From Syngnathus acus (taxonomy: Eukaryota; Chordata; Actinopteri; Syngnathiformes; Syngnathidae): a stretch of 64,000 nucleotides of DNA. How positions within the stretch are numbered: the first letter of the stretch is position 1; each line of letters begins with the position of its first letter. The stretch lies in the NCBI RefSeq assembly GCF_901709675.1, contig NC_051094.1, positions 8,922,501-8,986,500 of the forward strand, written 5' to 3'. Shown here piece after piece: positions 25,172 through 36,348 of the stretch. Below the pieces are notes generated by a model, which did not search any database, had not been told where the DNA came from, and saw nothing but the letters and a program-made list of their open reading frames with translations. The position numbers and the translations under genes are program-made.

Positions 25172-28100
25172 CTATGCTGTAGTGAGGATGCCAAATTCTG
25201 TGAGCAGAGCAACAATGAGGAAAACCGCGTAGAAGACGAGGAGGAAAATGCTGTAAGGCCGACCCAGGTGGAAGCGGCTCAGTGGGACGATGATAAAAGA
25301 CAGAACCAAAGACAAGCCCAGAGAACCTGCCAGGATCCATGTCAGCAGTCCCTCTGGTTCCAGCTGAGGAGAACAAAGACATGAATTGATCAGTGCAGAA
25401 AAAAAAACGACATGCATTGATCAGGCACAACACTGACAATAACAAGAGTTGGATAAAATATTCTGCCATTACAAAAGTACTCCTAAATTTGCTGAAAACA
25501 CTGCACTTTTTCAATGACATTCATGAAGTCACAAGATGGCGCCAAGGCTTGACAAATGACAATACTGAATGGCGTCAAGGAAGTAATCGATTAAAATCCA
25601 TCTCAAAGATATGTTGGAGAGGAGCTAAGTTTAGCCTGGGTTGTTAGTGGAAGTCTTTGTTGCATTTACAAGTGCATTTGCGGTGCAGGTTTTTTTTTTC
25701 TAATCAAATCATCTGTAAGCTATTTATTTGCACAAGCTAATGTAAAATGAGTTTGAGATTATATTAAAGTGTTTTGCGGGGCTCAAGGTTTAGTATATTT
25801 ACAGTTTATTATTATAGGCAATTATAAACGTTTTTTTGTGTAGGTTATTTTTTGACAAAGGTTTTTCTTTATTGTTTTTTAACTTATATAAAGTGGGTCA
25901 CGCCTTGGCAATAATCAGAGAACTGTGCATCTGAGAGAGACAGTGTTGAGAAGCACCGGTATAGGACAGTTTGTAGAACCGCAATCCACACAGCATAATA
26001 ATAACAAGCATTTTTGAAATCATACATTAAACTGAGCACATTTGCGCTTGTGTTGTACATCATCATGTTGTGCATATTAATATGTAGATGACGTGTTTTG
26101 TGTGTGATTTACCTGCACTTCACCGTGTGTTTTGATCATCTGCACCAGACAGCCCAAGCCCACCCCAAATAACATATCTAGTGAAGGCATAGTTAAGGTA
26201 CAGGTTTTTTGATGATATGGCGTTAAATCTTTAAATCAACCCCAAAAGCTGAAAAAGTGGTTGTGAGCGAGTGAGGGGGAAATAAGGATACTGAAAATGA
26301 TGCCCCCGAAGCATGCCGATATGGCCATCCTGGGGTATCCCTGTCGTGCGAGGGTGATGTCTGAGAAACAATCTAATAAAAGACAAATATAATTTATTAA
26401 ATATTATTTATATCATCATTTCTATTCCATTGGCAGATAAACACTGCACCACTTTGAGCGGGCTCACCTCCTATGCTGTTGCCCCAGGCCAGGAGAGTCA
26501 AGCCCAGCACCGTGTTACTGAGACTGAGCACCACGCCGAGCATGTGCAGAATACTGACCACTTCGGACGCCGCCGCACTAATCAACACTGCGCTCACCAA
26601 GAAGCCCAAGAGAGCAAAGATCTGGCAAAAATAAGAACACAGGTGGTTCAACTTTCTCGCTGGATCGGGACAAAAGGCAAGTTGATGCGCAATCTGTGTT
26701 TTGTGGCACTTACTGGGTGATATCTCGGGGGACACTCATTAGTGGTGCTGCAGAACACAATGGCACACAGGAAGAGTCCCAAGAGAAGCATCAGCAACCA
26801 CAAAGGAAACTGGCCCTCAATCAAGTAATCGCTAACTAGGCGGAAAAAAAAGCAGGTGCCTTCAAACGTGGAAATTTATACAAACGTCTCCCAAAAAGTA
26901 AAGCTATTCAAATTGCGAATGAACATTTGTGCATCCAAAAGTTTAGAACCAGTCACGTGACGTTTAAGTAGACAGTGCTTGGAGTTGCAAGTCATTTCCT
27001 CTTTGCACTTACAAATTCCAGACTGGAAAGCGAGAACACACATAAGCGGGGCAGTGATCAAATGAAGACAGTTGAGAGGTCGTCTCCAGTTCTTGTCTTC
27101 TTTATCGAGATCTACAACGGGGATGCACAGCAGCAGTATGACCTCCACAGGAGTCTGAGAGGTGGACGCCGCCTTTTAATAAAACCTTCACATGGAGTTG
27201 GACTGTGCGTGCCTGAGTCTTTGGCGCACCTTCAAAACTTTGAGGACTCTCCACTTCCAGTTTTTCCTCCTCCACTTCCTGTTGTCCACCGGGTTGAGCG
27301 AGCTCAGCAAGATCTGGCTGGTGGATTCGGGGTATTGCAGCAGTGGCCTGTACTCAGACTCTGAAACGCAGTAGACACACTGCTAGTGGTTCGCAATTGA
27401 CATTTGCCCACAGGGGAACCGCTGAGTCTATTTAGTTTTTTTCCTCATCAATCTTTTTGTCATGTTTGTTACTTGTATTTAGTCTACACAAAAACAAGCG
27501 TTCATTCCAAGGAGGAAGTGGGAGTAATGTTCAGGCTTGTAGTTTCGTTTTAATCAAGATTTTGCTTTTAGACGGGTCCGCTTTCCCACCATATTCTTGT
27601 TGGTCCGATCCAGCTAGCAGACAGGGAACGTCGCCGTCATACGTGTCCGATGACTCAAACCCTGCTGAGGAGGAAACGAACATTAAGCGAATGAATTTGT
27701 GTTGCCTTGTGTGTGTGTGCGTGCAACCTTGAACATGAGGAAGGCTATCGATCCTTGCGTTGCGCAAACGTTTTTGTCGGCTATAGATGTAGGCGCTGAT
27801 GACCACTGTCAATACATACACCACGTAGAGGCCCAAGTACCCTACGCACACGAGATGCACACATCAATGTTATGAATGCTGCAAGAAAAGTGGAGGGAGT
27901 AAAGGTAGGAGGTGAGAATTATGGGAAACTGAGTTTCTGTGGGTACCCAGTGTTTCCCCCAGCGTGGTGGTTCCTCTGTACAGGATGAGGTAAGTCCAGA
28001 ACACCGCCACCATGTAGAAGATGACGTCACGCAAGAAAGGACGCGAGGGTACGGCGAAAGGTTTGACCAGCGCCACGCTGCCGGCGACAATCGTGGTGAC

Positions 28101-30489
28101 AAATACACCGGCGCCTGCCGAGAGTGACGGACAAAAGTGGATCAATTGCACGTTTGTAATATATACTACCAATTTTGCACCCGCCTACCAAATAATGCTC
28201 CGACCGCCAGCCCGGCGGTGTGAGGGCGGGAGAACGCCGCTATGGCACTGAAGATGTCTGGAGCTCCGTTCCCAAGAGCCAGGAAAGTCACACCCTCAAT
28301 GAAAAGATTAGTCAAGGAGTGTATGGACAAAAGACTTAATACAAGTGATATTGATTCTAAATAGGCATGCTGACAAACATTCATGCCCAGGTACATTTGG
28401 GAAATATATGCTCTGCTTAACAAACACATAGAAAAATAGATTTATTTCTTTATTTATATCATATAAACCTATCTGGTACCAAATGGTACCGGTTCGCGGA
28501 CCAGTGGTTGCCGTGGTTTAAGCCTGTTGAGACCTTTTATTCACTATGATGTCATGCATTATGCAACTATAGAACTGAACTATCTCATTGTACAGTTTGA
28601 AATGGAAGTATTTTTGATTGTGAAATTCAAAGCACAATTGATGTACATGTCTTATTCTCATCATAACACACTGTGCCAGTTTTGTTAGGACTGGTCATCA
28701 AACTGGAGATGAAGGATACAGCTACGTTGTGGGTGAGATGCAGACTTGTGGAGATGGCTGACAGGTTGGGACAAAAACTGGAGAGAAGCAGAAAAGAATG
28801 AATTTATCAAAATGTTTTCTGAACATACAACAGCTCATTTCCCAGTTATGGTCAGTGTAATGATGTAGAAAAGAAGAACAAAGTCCACTTTCAAACTCAC
28901 ACCAGTGAAGTGAAACCAATGACAATTTTATAGTTTCACGTGTAATGTGAGCGAAGCTGTAGTTACACAATGAATAGGTCAATTCACATGTTATATGCTT
29001 GACTATATTGAATTAAGGAATAAAATGACCGTGGCCGTGAAACTTGACAGGACAGACAATAGACTTACTATTTAGATGCAATAAGGCCAAGTATGGCGAA
29101 CATAAAGAACAGCCATATGATCTGTGGAGAATAGGAGGGAAGAAATATCAGATGTGTTCTATTTTCGAATAAGGGATGAAAAAGAAACATGTAATTCCAA
29201 ATGCTATGTATTGTGTGCAATGTTGAAACAGAGAAAGCCCCATTATTGTGACAAAAATAAGTTCCCCCAGACTTCCTCAAATGGCACACACGGACACGGC
29301 TTACACAGAGAATGACTGAGAGAGGCGTGAGGTCAGGGGGAAGCAGACAGAAGGCCACTTGAAGATATTTGACGAAACCATCTTCCATGCTGCAGTCTGG
29401 TGTGCTCTTGACGAATGCGCAGCGGTCCGTTGCGTTGATGTTCATCACATGATCGCACTGAACACACAAACACGTCGACTATATATCAGTTTGCATCAAT
29501 TCCCTATATGCACTAGTTGTTTATTGCTCACGTTAGTTGTGCATGGCTCATGTACATATCTAATATTCAATATTATAATCATATATAAGTTGAATATAAG
29601 CTGAAGAAAGTGTCATTATGTTCTGGGCAAAATGACAACTACTAACTATTTTGTATTTGACCAGCGTGCAGGATAACGTCTTGCTTTAAAAAAAGAAAAA
29701 CAACAAAAAACAAAGAGTTTAACAATGTAATGATATATGTATGTGAAAAAAATAATACGTTCACAAGGTTAAATTGACCGTTTTTCTAAAATGTCACTTT
29801 TATGCATTGCATTTTATTTTATTGCTGTTTTCTATTTCACACACTGCACAAAGTCCACTTGTATCATCTTCAATTTATATAATTATGTATGAACTTATTT
29901 TAAAATCAACTTCTATTTCGTCGTGTACCATATTTCTGTACAGCTGATATTATTATAATATATGTTACTTTAATCATTATGGAGTGGAAATAAATTTTAA
30001 ATAGTAAATATTTATAGTACACAGTAATACTGTAAAAAAAAAATTATATTATAAACATAATGATCATTGCAGTCTATAGTACTGTAGCATCGTAGGCTCC
30101 TTTGCCATAACAACAAGTACAAATATTTGTACACTGGTAAAAACGTGATTTTTCTCCCCTAGCAGTCGTTATTACTGCCTGTGGTCATGTGATCCAAATC
30201 TGCTGACATGTTAAACTTGACCTAACGAGAATATACATATTTTCACAAACAACAGCTCAGATTGTCTCCAATAATCTAAAAAAAACGAGGGACACAGTTC
30301 ATGTTCACTTCTTATCTCACCAACCTCGTCGTTGTTGTTTATCTGAGACATGACAGCCAGTGAGGCATTCAGGGACCCTCCATCTACTGGCACACCTGTC
30401 CGAGTCGTGTGGACAGAGAAGTCCGAGGTAGCATCCTGGGACATCAATGTCCCAACCAAGAGATTCAACAGGGTAGACACAGATATCAT
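25172..30489 (-). CDS. slc8b1: Mitochondrial sodium/calcium exchanger (NCLX)
   Basis: NCLX exports Ca2+ from the mitochondrial matrix in exchange for Na+ or Li+. Fifteen coding exons, 5' to 3': 30489-30325, 29457-29305, 29121-29069, 28777-28720, 28294-28189, 28114-27947, 27841-27728, 27661-27590, 27360-27230, 27154-27013, 26835-26714, 26621-26468, 26372-26292, 26177-26113, 25363-25172. They encode 591 residues (human 584). A hydrophobic leader opens the protein. The two alpha repeats carry VTFLALGNGAPDIFSA and LLAWGNSIGD...SDITLARQGYPRM, the ion-coordinating signatures. A hydrophilic loop lies between them (about residues 270-390), and more membrane helices follow. The acceptor at 26373 rather than the nearer downstream AG restores the GDCFSD segment of the second alpha repeat. 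The first-exon donor (GAG|GTTGGT) is weak, and the start is the least certain point. Confidence 0.95.
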
Positions 30490-30779
30490 TTTTTTCCTTT
30501 TTCTTCTTTATCCAGGTGACACGTCCATTCTGTTGACGACTACAGACTAGACGACGATGGAGGCTGCTGGCGTAATCTGTTTTCCGATCAACCACAACTA
30601 AAATGATTGTCGAAAGACATTAAAAAGACAAAGTCGATATTCCGTGCAGGTGCACATTCCAGAGACGTGAAGTATGTTTCTTTGTCCGTCTTTCCAAATG
30701 CACGGGTCAAACGTCCGCAAATTTTCGACAGCTACCTAATGCGACGCTCCGCCCACCACAACACAAACTAGTCTTGGCT

Positions 30780-31230
30780 CGTAAGTGAACGGTTCGTTCA
30801 AATAAACGGATTTCTTTTTCAGTGAACGAGAGTGAACGAATCACTTCCTAAAGTGATTCGTTCTTTTTTCAGTTCATATGACTTCAACCAGTAGATGTCA
30901 GTAATGCGCATTGAAGCTGGTGCCACCTCGCCGTAAAACAAAGCGAAGAAGAAAATGACGTAACTTCCCGTTAACGAACGAGTCGTGAATTGCATTTCCC
31001 GTTCACCAACGAATCAGTGAGTGAACGAATCAGTGAGTGAACGAATTAGTGAGTGAACGAATTAGTGAGTGAACGAATTAGTGAGTGAACGAATCAGTGA
31101 GTGATTTGCATTTCCGTTTCATCGCGAGAACGGATCAGTGAGGGAACGAATCCTGACTTTCCCGACTTCCTGTTCGCGAACGAGTCAATGGGTGAACTGC
31201 CTTCCCGTGCATCAACGGATCAGTCAGTGG
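30780..31230. repeat. GTGAACGAATCA-type repeat block with 16-bp tandem array
   Basis: Variants of GTGAACGAATCA recur across about 450 bp. The core (31008-31104) is a tandem array of about six copies of a 16-bp unit, GTGAGTGAACGAATTA or with CAGT. The left side contains a self-complementary piece (AACGAATCACTT...AAGTGATTCGTT). It lies upstream of the divergent slc8b1 5' end. Confidence 0.85.
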
Positions 31231-31814
31231 ATTGCGTCTCCTGGCGTGAACTATGTAAGCCAGAATGTAGATTTATGATTTACTTATTGTAGTTTTTAAA
31301 TAACGTGTATGCATATATACTCCTAAATATTGTTATCCAGTATATCTACTGCAATTTCACATTAGATTGCTGGTTTGAAATTTACTTTTGATATTATTAT
31401 TATTATTTTTTATAATAAACATTTATGTTAAAACTTGTCTGGTGTTTTATTCCTTGTTTTACGTTTTACGTCTCCCTCGTCATCTTCATTTTCTCCATCC
31501 TCCCATCGCCGTGTGCGGTCCGGAGGTACATGTTACATTCACGTAAACAATGATGAGCAGATCTGCGTTTGCTCATATCATTACAACTCGGTCATAAATT
31601 TGTATGAAACTCAAACTATATGACAGAATTTTTTTTGTTGACAAGGCTGGTCTTTTTGACTAGTTTTTGAGCACCTTTTATGCGTGTTTACTTAATGATC
31701 CGAACTAGTGTATGCGAATATTTGTCATTTTTCACATGTCCTGAGTGTTGTTAGTCACCTAAATGTTGAACAGAGGCTGTGATGTACCGAAGTCAAATTC
31801 CTTGTTTGGCACGC

Positions 31815-31858
31815 TCAAGCTCAAGCATGGCGAATAAAAACTCTTGAATCTTGAATCT
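31815..31858 (+). mobile_element. Probable LINE 3' tail
   Basis: GCGAATAAAAACTCTTGAAT followed by another CTTGAAT unit has the form of a teleost LINE 3' terminus: a poly(A)-like signal and a short tandem repeat. No upstream reverse transcriptase is visible. Confidence 0.45.
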
Positions 31859-32691
31859 AGTGTCATATGCATGATGTGGGAGTGTCTTTTGTGCAAGTTG
31901 CGAAAAGAGGCGTTTTTGTGTGACTTGAATTGAGCTTTCTCGGCTACCGTACACTACCGCTTCAGTGAGCAGCTAGCTCTTCAGGTTGTTGCCATTTGGG
32001 GTTTCAAGTGAGTAATGTCAACTTTTTCCAAGCTCTCGATTTGCCTTATGTATGTAAATGCGTACATGTAAACAATGACATGAAAGGAGAATATTTGTTA
32101 GTCGTTAGGTCAGTGGAAACTCGCTAGCTCTCGTGAAACAAGAGGTGGAGCGTTAGCTAGCACACCCACAAGTAGCACTCACTCGGCTGTAAATCAATCG
32201 ATAGTCAAGGAAAGCGTTTGACTTGAACGTTGTTTTTCTATGTTTTTCCATGTCCAAATTTGAAGACTGGAGGCTCCGCGTCGGCTGCTGGTCGTCTATC
32301 TGCATATCTCGAAAGGTACCTCCCCATTTTGTTTGCCTCCTTATCTTAAATGTAGAAGGTCGTGTCATATAGGACTTAAAATATTCCAAAATGTTATCAA
32401 AGGACATTTTAAGTGGTCAATTCCCAAATGAATAATGTCCTGATGATTATTTGGGCCACAGTGAAAAGAAACAAAATAATTGCTCTACAATGGTTAAAGT
32501 TACATGTCAATTTAAGAAGTATAGTTTTGAAAAATGTACTTGCATTTGAACTTAAAAAGTATATTTTTGATCATAGTTGGCACACATGAAAAGTGAAAGT
32601 GTACCACTTTGTTCTTCTAAAATTATGACTTGAATCTAAAAAAATGTATCAATCTAAAGAAAAAAATTGTGTTAGTTAGTTGGTAGTGTTA

Positions 32692-33055
32692 TGTGCTTGA
32701 GGAGCTGATGTGCGATGTCATCTTGTCATGGCATACCAGGGAGAAGGTGAGCACATGCAAGCAGCTGACATCTCTCACAAAACCCAAGTGCCAGGTACTG
32801 CACAATATCATCATCACACTCGTCTGGATGTGTTTTTTCATGACATAGATGCAAACCAAGTTAGTTAAATATGTTTCTGACTAACTTGGTTTGCGTCAGT
32901 GTCATGGAAAAACGTGTCCAAAAGTGAGTGGTGGTGGTACTGTGCAGTACCTGGCACTTAGGTTTTGTCCCAGTGAGAGATGTTTGCATGTGCTCACCTT
33001 CCCCCTAGTGCCTGCCATGAGAAGTAAGTGACATCGTACCTGAGCTCATCAAGTA
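32692..33055. repeat. Large imperfect inverted repeat (about 175-bp arms, 14-bp loop)
   Basis: The left arm (32692-32865) and the reverse complement of the right arm (32880-33055) align nearly end to end. They share GGTGAGCACATGCAA, AAGTGCCAGGTACTGCACA and GCAAACCAAGTTAGT, with scattered substitutions and small gaps (roughly 80% identity by eye). The centre is TAAATATGTTTCTG. It could be a MITE-like foldback element or the template of a long hairpin RNA. No open frame of note is inside. Confidence 0.85.
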
Positions 33056-33285
33056 CTTAAGCTGCTTCCATGCAGGCAGGGCCTTTCTAACTGCTTTTCT
33101 ATTCAATAAATTGTTCAAATGGAATGTGAGGCTTTGTGATTTATGAGCAAATTTGCTCATCTGAAGTCTTTCATGCTTGGTGGTCACTGCATTGTCAAAG
33201 TACTGTTTGAAGTCTTGAGTTGGCCACTTCCAAAACCTAAGTGTCCACTACTATGGACACAAGTTTTCAGCCTTGAGGTAAGCGT

Positions 33286-33367
33286 CACTGCAACAGAGCC
33301 AAATCTTTGACTGCTTTGACTCGTGGAGACAGAGTGAAGCAGTCAAACACTTGGGCTCTGTTCAGTG
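33286..33367. repeat. Pre-miRNA-sized hairpin
   Basis: CACTGCAACAGAGCCAAATC at the left pairs with GGCTCTGTTCAGTG at the right. The stem continues through TTTGACTGCTTTGACTC and GAGTGAAGCAGTCAAA around a loop of about seven bases (GTGGAGA). The total is 82 bases. Weaker pairing extends to about 33262 and 33407 (TTTTCAGC...GCTGAAAA). It is flanked by direct copies of CCAAAACCTAAGTG at about 33232 and 33408. The same AACC(T/C)AAGTGCCA motif lies in both arms of the neighbouring large inverted repeat. Confidence 0.7.
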
Positions 33368-33462
33368 GCTGAAGGCAAACACTCAACTCAAAGCTGAAAA
33401 GAACCTTCCAAAACCTAAGTGCCACTTTGCCCGCCTCCTACCTCCGCCCAAATTCAGCCTGG

Positions 33463-33911
33463 CCAATCACGTCTCATCGCAAAATTTGCATAACCACGCC
33501 CACTTTCTGGCAGCCAATCAGAATGCAGCGTTTGCACATCCAACCAATCAAATTGCTTCATTTTAAGGAAACCACGCCCACTCCAACGCTAACCAATCAC
33601 AGATCACCTCATTTGCATATCCACGCCCACTTTCTGGCAGCCAATCAGAATGCAGCGTTTGCACATCCAACCAATCAAAGTGCGTCATTTTAAGGAAACC
33701 ACGCCCACCTCATTTGCATATCCACGCCCACTTTCTGGCAGCCAATCAGAATGCAGCGTTTGCACATCCAACCAATCAAATTGCTTCATTTTAAGGAAAC
33801 CACGCCCACTCTAACCAATCACCTCATTTGCATATCCACGCCCACCTTTCAACCAATCACAGCCTTTCATTCTCATTGCTCCACCCACTTTTAGAGCTCT
33901 CCGCCAATCAT
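33463..33911. repeat. Tandem promoter-like array of CCAAT, octamer and CACGCCC motifs
   Basis: Three and a half copies of a 101-127 bp unit start at octamers (ATTTGCAT) at 33484, 33611, 33712 and 33826. Each full unit has, in the same order: ATTTGCAT, CCACGCCCAC, a CCAATCA, GAATGCAGCGTTTGCACATC, a second CCAATCA, the TATA-like CATTTTAAGGAAA, and another CCACGCCCAC. CCAATCA occurs eleven times in 450 bp, all on the same strand. These are NF-Y, POU/Oct and KLF/Sp-type sites. Confidence 0.85.
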
Positions 33912-34082
33912 GAAGCAGTATTCGTCATGATTCCGCCCCCTTTCTCAAAAAATTTCACCAGGAAAAAAAATCCAGAAATTTTTTGGGTGGTGAAAAATAA
34001 AATTATTTTGTTGGAAAGAAAATTTTTCGTTTTGATTTGATGTTTGAAAATTGAGTTGAAAGTTTGTTATTTGTAAAAAAGC

Positions 34083-34088
34083 TTTATT
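34083..34088 (-). terminator. Poly(A) signal of the unrecognised minus-strand gene
   Basis: AATAAA on the minus strand lies 19 bp past the predicted stop codon (34108-34110). It supports the proposed direction and 3' end of the gene. Confidence 0.6.
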
Positions 34089-34107
34089 TCTTTTGCAGAG
34101 TAAACAT

Positions 34108-35509
34108 TCAATCACAAAGTAACAAGTTGGATGGCAGTCTGCTCGTTGCCGAGTGGTCGGCCAGAGGGACAAGTGGTGAAGTGGTCAGCCAGAGAGAAGA
34201 GTGGCCGGCCAGTGTTACTCCATGCCTGGACCTGAGACAAAAAGAGATTGGCAAGTAAAAAGCTAAGTCAACGTTTTGTGCAGACAATGTTTTGGCATGA
34301 TACATACCAGTGCGCAAGTAGAGTATTGTACAGAGTATTGCAAGCTGCATGACCAGGAAGCTGATTTTGTTCCTTGCTGCATGACCCAGGAAGTTGATTT
34401 TGTTCCTTGCTGCCTGTCAGAAAATTGGAGAAAAAAAAATATTGGAATAAAGATAAGATTGTGCAATGAGGAGCATTTAAAGTGCCTTACTTCTCAGGTT
34501 GCCAAAGTGCTGCTGGTATGCGGCTCTGCTCTTGTCATCAGCTTCCGCTATGAGCAGGTACTTGATGGTGCTTCACACCGGACACAAAAAAAAAAAAGTT
34601 ACTCAAAAATGTTGAAACATGTTTGCTAAAATGTCATTTACTATCCTTCTCTTACCAGCAGAGGGCTCTTCAGGCAGCACGGACCCAGGTGAACGAGCTG
34701 ACAGAGGCTGAAGACAAACTGGCAGGCTTTTCACTTTCTGGACCAGAATTTGCCATCTCTGCCTGGAAAGAAAAAGGAACATTGACAACGACTCCATTTA
34801 AGTTTACTGCTTTTATTTTTAACTGTAGACTGGAAGCAGCCGGTCGCTGGTGCACAGGCAGAGTTCCTGAAATGTTGTAAAGACTCTCCAGGGTGGACAC
34901 CTGCACACAACACAAACAAGGGAGCCATCAAGCTGCCATTTAGTACATTTTATCTGAGCGTCAACTCTGAAAATGGACAGCCTTAAGGAACCTCTGCATG
35001 GTTTTGGAGGGCTGGTTCCTTTGTCCAGCAGGTGGCAGATTTTCCAACTGCATCCTTACTGGAAACTGCTCTGCAGGAAGAGGCAGGCATACAAAAAACA
35101 GGTAAGTGCTTTTAAACAATGCCAAGTTAGTAGTAAGTTGTCACCTGTCAGCACGTTGGACAGGAGGTTGATTCCACAGGTTCAAAACTTTGTAGATCTT
35201 CACCAGTCGATCCATGCTGCAGAAACTAGGTCCTTTGGCCCCACCTGGTGGACAAAAGGAAGAACATGCTGAAATGTTTGACGTGTCAAACATTTGGACG
35301 TGTGCACGTTTCATCAGTGAGGAATGGAGGGCAGCGCCGGACGTCTCTCCAACCACAGCTTGCTGGTCTAAAAGACACGGTAACGTTACAACCATTCTGC
35401 TTTTAAATTTTCAGCCTAACAAGCAAATTGGGCTGGGTAACGTGTTGAGCAAGAGTAGACCTACCTGCAAGTGTCGCATGAAGCCATGAGAGGACTGCAA
35501 GTCGGCCAT
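34108..35509 (-). CDS. Unrecognised spliced gene, about 171 residues
   Basis: I do not recognise this protein. Coding exons, 5' to 3': 35509-35465, 34900-34824, 34762-34656, 34547-34491, 34413-34308, 34231-34108. All joins keep frame. The start MADLQSSHGFMRHLQ has a strong context (CCAAGATGG). The second exon contains VSTLESLYNISGTLP, the third QRWQILVQKVKSLPVCLQPL, the fourth an acidic helix-like AEADDKSRAAYQQHFGNL. The fifth has two copies of a SKEQNQLPG repeat, and the end is Leu/Ser/Pro-rich. Upstream non-coding exons with good splice sites lie at 36127-about 36205, 36070-35922, 35833-35811 (23 bp) and 35719-35665; the leader part 35517-35510 belongs to the first coding exon. Exons at 35367-35245 and 35.0-35.2 kb may be alternative and would truncate the protein. 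A CRE/TATA promoter and an AATAAA bracket the gene. It could instead be a long non-coding RNA. Confidence 0.45.
35245..35367 (-). other. Possible alternative exon of the unrecognised gene
   Basis: On the minus strand a strong acceptor (TCTTTTAG) at 35368 and a donor (CACCAG|GTGGGG) at 35244 bound a 123-bp exon. Its inclusion after the 35509-35465 exon would end the protein at a TGA at 35314-35316. This gives a short product ending in RRPALPSIPH. Either isoform is compatible with the sequence. Confidence 0.35.
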
Positions 35510-36234
35510 CTTGGACCCTGCAGACAAAAGAAAAAATGCTTGATTTAGTCAATTTGATAAAAATATTTTTGCCATTTTGCAGTCAATCTGCTCCCTCTGT
35601 TGCAGATGCAGGCCTGTGGACAGAAATGAGAAGACAATTAGAAGCAGTCGACTGAAAGAGTTACCTTTAAAACTCAGAAAGTCAGTCGGCCGTGTCGGGC
35701 TCGTTTTAAAGATTCGCACCTGCAGACAGAAAGTAGAAAATTAATGCATCGAAATATTTTAGTCATTCATTCTCTGGTGGATTTATGCAAACGCTGCTTT
35801 GTCAACTTACCTTCGGCCAAACGGCGCTGTTTTCTAGACGTTGCTAAATGTTTGTGCAAAAATTGGGTTAGTCATCTTTCCACATGCGTGCTTAGAGCTT
35901 TCAAAATGTAGATGTACTTACCCACCGTTAAATGCTTCAATTGTTTCGTTGCACGCCAAATAAAAGCGTTTTGGTGGTCGTTGAAGATGTTAACTGCTAA
36001 CGCTAGCTTCTGCAAACGTTTTAGCTCGCATGCTTGCAAGATGGAAGCACGCCTAAAGTGCAAGTTGACGCTGAAAGAGAGCAAAAGCAGTTAGTTTGAA
36101 AAGGTTAGCAATCGTTGAACACTCACCTTGTCACTTTGAAACGCTGTTGTGGAAAAGAGGGCAGCCGGCGGACCAGAGCAACGTGGCGCTCGCTGTCAGA
36201 CGTGAGTGACAGAATGAGCGTCGCGTTCTTGACG

Positions 36235-36263
36235 CCTTTTATACTCTTTTTGCGATGACGTCA
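36235..36263 (-). promoter_or_regulatory. CRE plus TATA core promoter
   Basis: On the minus strand a perfect palindromic CRE (TGACGTCA, 36256-36263) stands 13 bases before TATAAAAGG (36235-36243). Transcription should start about 30 bp further on, near 36205. It would lead straight into an exon ending at a consensus donor (CAAG|GTGAGT at 36126). CREB/ATF control is the obvious inference. Confidence 0.7.
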
Positions 36264-36348
36264 TTAAAAGGAGGGAGGGGGAAAAAATCAATCTCAGGCA
36301 CTCAGTAAAGAGGGAGAAAAACGCTATGTGGAGTCATTGGGGGATACT

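Noticed and set aside
34498-34980. Plus-strand coding gene antisense to the unrecognised gene
   Set aside because: Some plus-strand acceptor/donor pairs look usable and frames are open, but there is no start, promoter or poly(A) signal, whereas the minus-strand reading has all three.
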